From Bacillaceae bacterium (GTDB taxonomy: Bacteria > Bacillota > Bacilli > Bacillales > Amphibacillaceae): DNA of 7,189 bases. Numbering within the stretch: position 1 is the first letter of the stretch; each line of letters opens with the position of its first letter. Of this stretch, positions 6,328-7,189 are shown one piece after another. Location of the stretch: contig JASLIE010000089.1 of NCBI GenBank assembly GCA_030152985.1, positions 1 through 7,189 on the forward strand, read 5' to 3'. A program made the position numbers and the translations under genes. The notes below the pieces were generated by a model that saw only the letters and a list, made by a program, of their open reading frames with translations, had not been told where the DNA came from and made no database searches.

Positions 6328-7189
6328 AAAAGGTTGTCCATTTAACAACTGTACACCATCCTTACGATCCGAGAATCTTCCATAAAGAGTGTACATCATT
6401 AGCTAAAGCTGGGTTTGATGTCACGCTATTAGCGAAGGAAAGCCCGACAGGATCGGTAGATTACAACAATGGAGTAAAACACGAAAAAATTAAAACTAGA
6501 AAAAGTCGAATTTCACGTATGTTATTAAGTACTTTTGAGGTTTTCAGAAAGGCTAAAGCTAAGAAGGCAGATGTATATCATTTTCATGACCCTGAACTGC
6601 TGATTGTTGGTTGGCTCTTAAAGCGTAAGGACAACGTTGTTATTTATGACATTCACGAAGACTATGTGACGAGTATCTTACAAAAGCAGTATCTGCCTAA
6701 ACCATTACGATATTTAATCGCTAAATTATATACCTTTATTGAAAAGAAATTAACTAAGGGAATGGAATTATGTCTAGCTGAAAAATATTATAAAGAGAAA
6801 TATACATCAGGTACGTGTATCTTAAATTATCCGATACTCAATAGTTTACCACAAAAAAACAATGATTTAACAAAAGAAAAAACGAATGCGCTTATTTATA
6901 CTGGAAATGTCACCCTGGATCGTGGAGCATTGATTCATGCAAACTTACCTAAAATTAATCCGGAATTAGAAGTCCATTATGTAGGAAAATGTTCGTCTGA
7001 GTTAGCAGAGGAAATAAGGCTGACATCTTTACCACATGAGAATCAAATAAAGATTGAGGGAGTTAATACATTTATTAAAAAAGAGAGAATAGAAGAGAGG
7101 TACAATGAACGCAATTGGCTAGCAGGACTTGCGTTATTTCCTCCTACTGACCATTATATGAAAAAAGAATTAACAAAATTCTTTGAGTA
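6324..7189 (+). CDS. GT4-family glycosyltransferase, 3' end missing
   Basis: The first 288 residues of a second glycosyltransferase are visible; the frame is open to the window end. The ATG overlaps the previous stop as ATGA and has its own AAGGAG site (6311-6316) 7 nt upstream, so the start is secure. The N-terminal half begins MKKVVHLTTVHHPYDPRIFHKE and carries YHFHDPEL (H86, H88, D89, E91) and YDIHEDY (D109, H111, E112). These motifs recur in a GT4 subgroup found in capsule and O-antigen type clusters. The donor-binding half begins with LIYTGNVTLDRG. The last residues, KKELTKFFE, match the start of the (K/R)(L/F)FEYM segment that precedes the conserved second half of the donor site, so about 80-100 residues are probably missing. 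It presumably acts in the same pathway as the upstream glycosyltransferase. Substrate specificity cannot be inferred. Confidence 0.85.
   Translation, partial: MKKVVHLTTVHHPYDPRIFHKECTSLAKAGFDVTLLAKESPTGSVDYNNGVKHEKIKTRKSRISRMLLSTFEVFRKAKAKKADVYHFHDPELLIVGWLLKRKDNVVIYDIHEDYVTSILQKQYLPKPLRYLIAKLYTFIEKKLTKGMELCLAEKYYKEKYTSGTCILNYPILNSLPQKNNDLTKEKTNALIYTGNVTLDRGALIHANLPKINPELEVHYVGKCSSELAEEIRLTSLPHENQIKIEGVNTFIKKERIEERYNERNWLAGLALFPPTDHYMKKELTKFFE

Noticed and set aside
1..7189. CRISPR arrays, tRNA or rRNA genes, insertion sequences, phage or defence genes
   Set aside because: No regularly spaced repeats, cloverleaf-like segments, transposase motifs or terminal inverted repeats were seen on reading either strand. 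All long frames are explained by housekeeping or surface-glycan enzymes.

Overview
The window is low-GC, A/T-rich DNA with strong AGGAG-type ribosome binding sites, TATAAT-type -10 boxes, a consensus CcpA cre site and wall teichoic acid type enzymes. Together these point to a Gram-positive bacterium of the class Bacilli, probably Bacillaceae or a related family. The species cannot be named from sequence alone. No tRNA, rRNA, CRISPR array, insertion sequence or phage gene is visible, and the layout is ordinary chromosomal DNA.

Left part (1-2672): a metallo-beta-lactamase-fold hydrolase lacks its 5' end because it runs off the window edge. It is followed by a 602-residue long-chain acyl-CoA ligase (AMP-forming). 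The ligase has its own probable promoter, a perfect cre operator just before its ribosome binding site, and a hairpin terminator at its stop codon. It therefore looks like a single-gene unit for fatty-acid activation under carbon catabolite control. Its C-terminal A10-like segment has serine where related ligases usually carry the catalytic lysine.

Middle part (2673-5005): a TagO/WecA-type undecaprenyl-phosphate GlcNAc-1-phosphate transferase has a good sigma-A-like promoter, with two perfect palindromes around the likely transcription start. It converges on a TagB-like CDP-glycerol glycerophosphotransferase on the minus strand. The two genes share one compact bidirectional terminator that contains both stop codons. 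TagO attaches the first sugar phosphate to the lipid carrier, and TagB-type enzymes add the first glycerol phosphate to the finished linkage unit. The ManNAc transferase (TagA) that should act between them is not in the window.

Right part (5006-7189): a 188-bp divergent control region carries two candidate forward promoters. It leads into two GT4-family glycosyltransferases that overlap by ATGA; the second is cut off by the window end. They are the start of a longer operon reading out of the window. Next to tagO and the tagB-like gene, a role in making or decorating teichoic acid or another undecaprenyl-linked surface glycan is the best inference, but donor and acceptor sugars cannot be read from the sequence.

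I see no clearly new biological system. The points most worth a second look are the altered A10 segment of the ligase, the twin palindromes at the tagO promoter and the shared stop-codon terminator.
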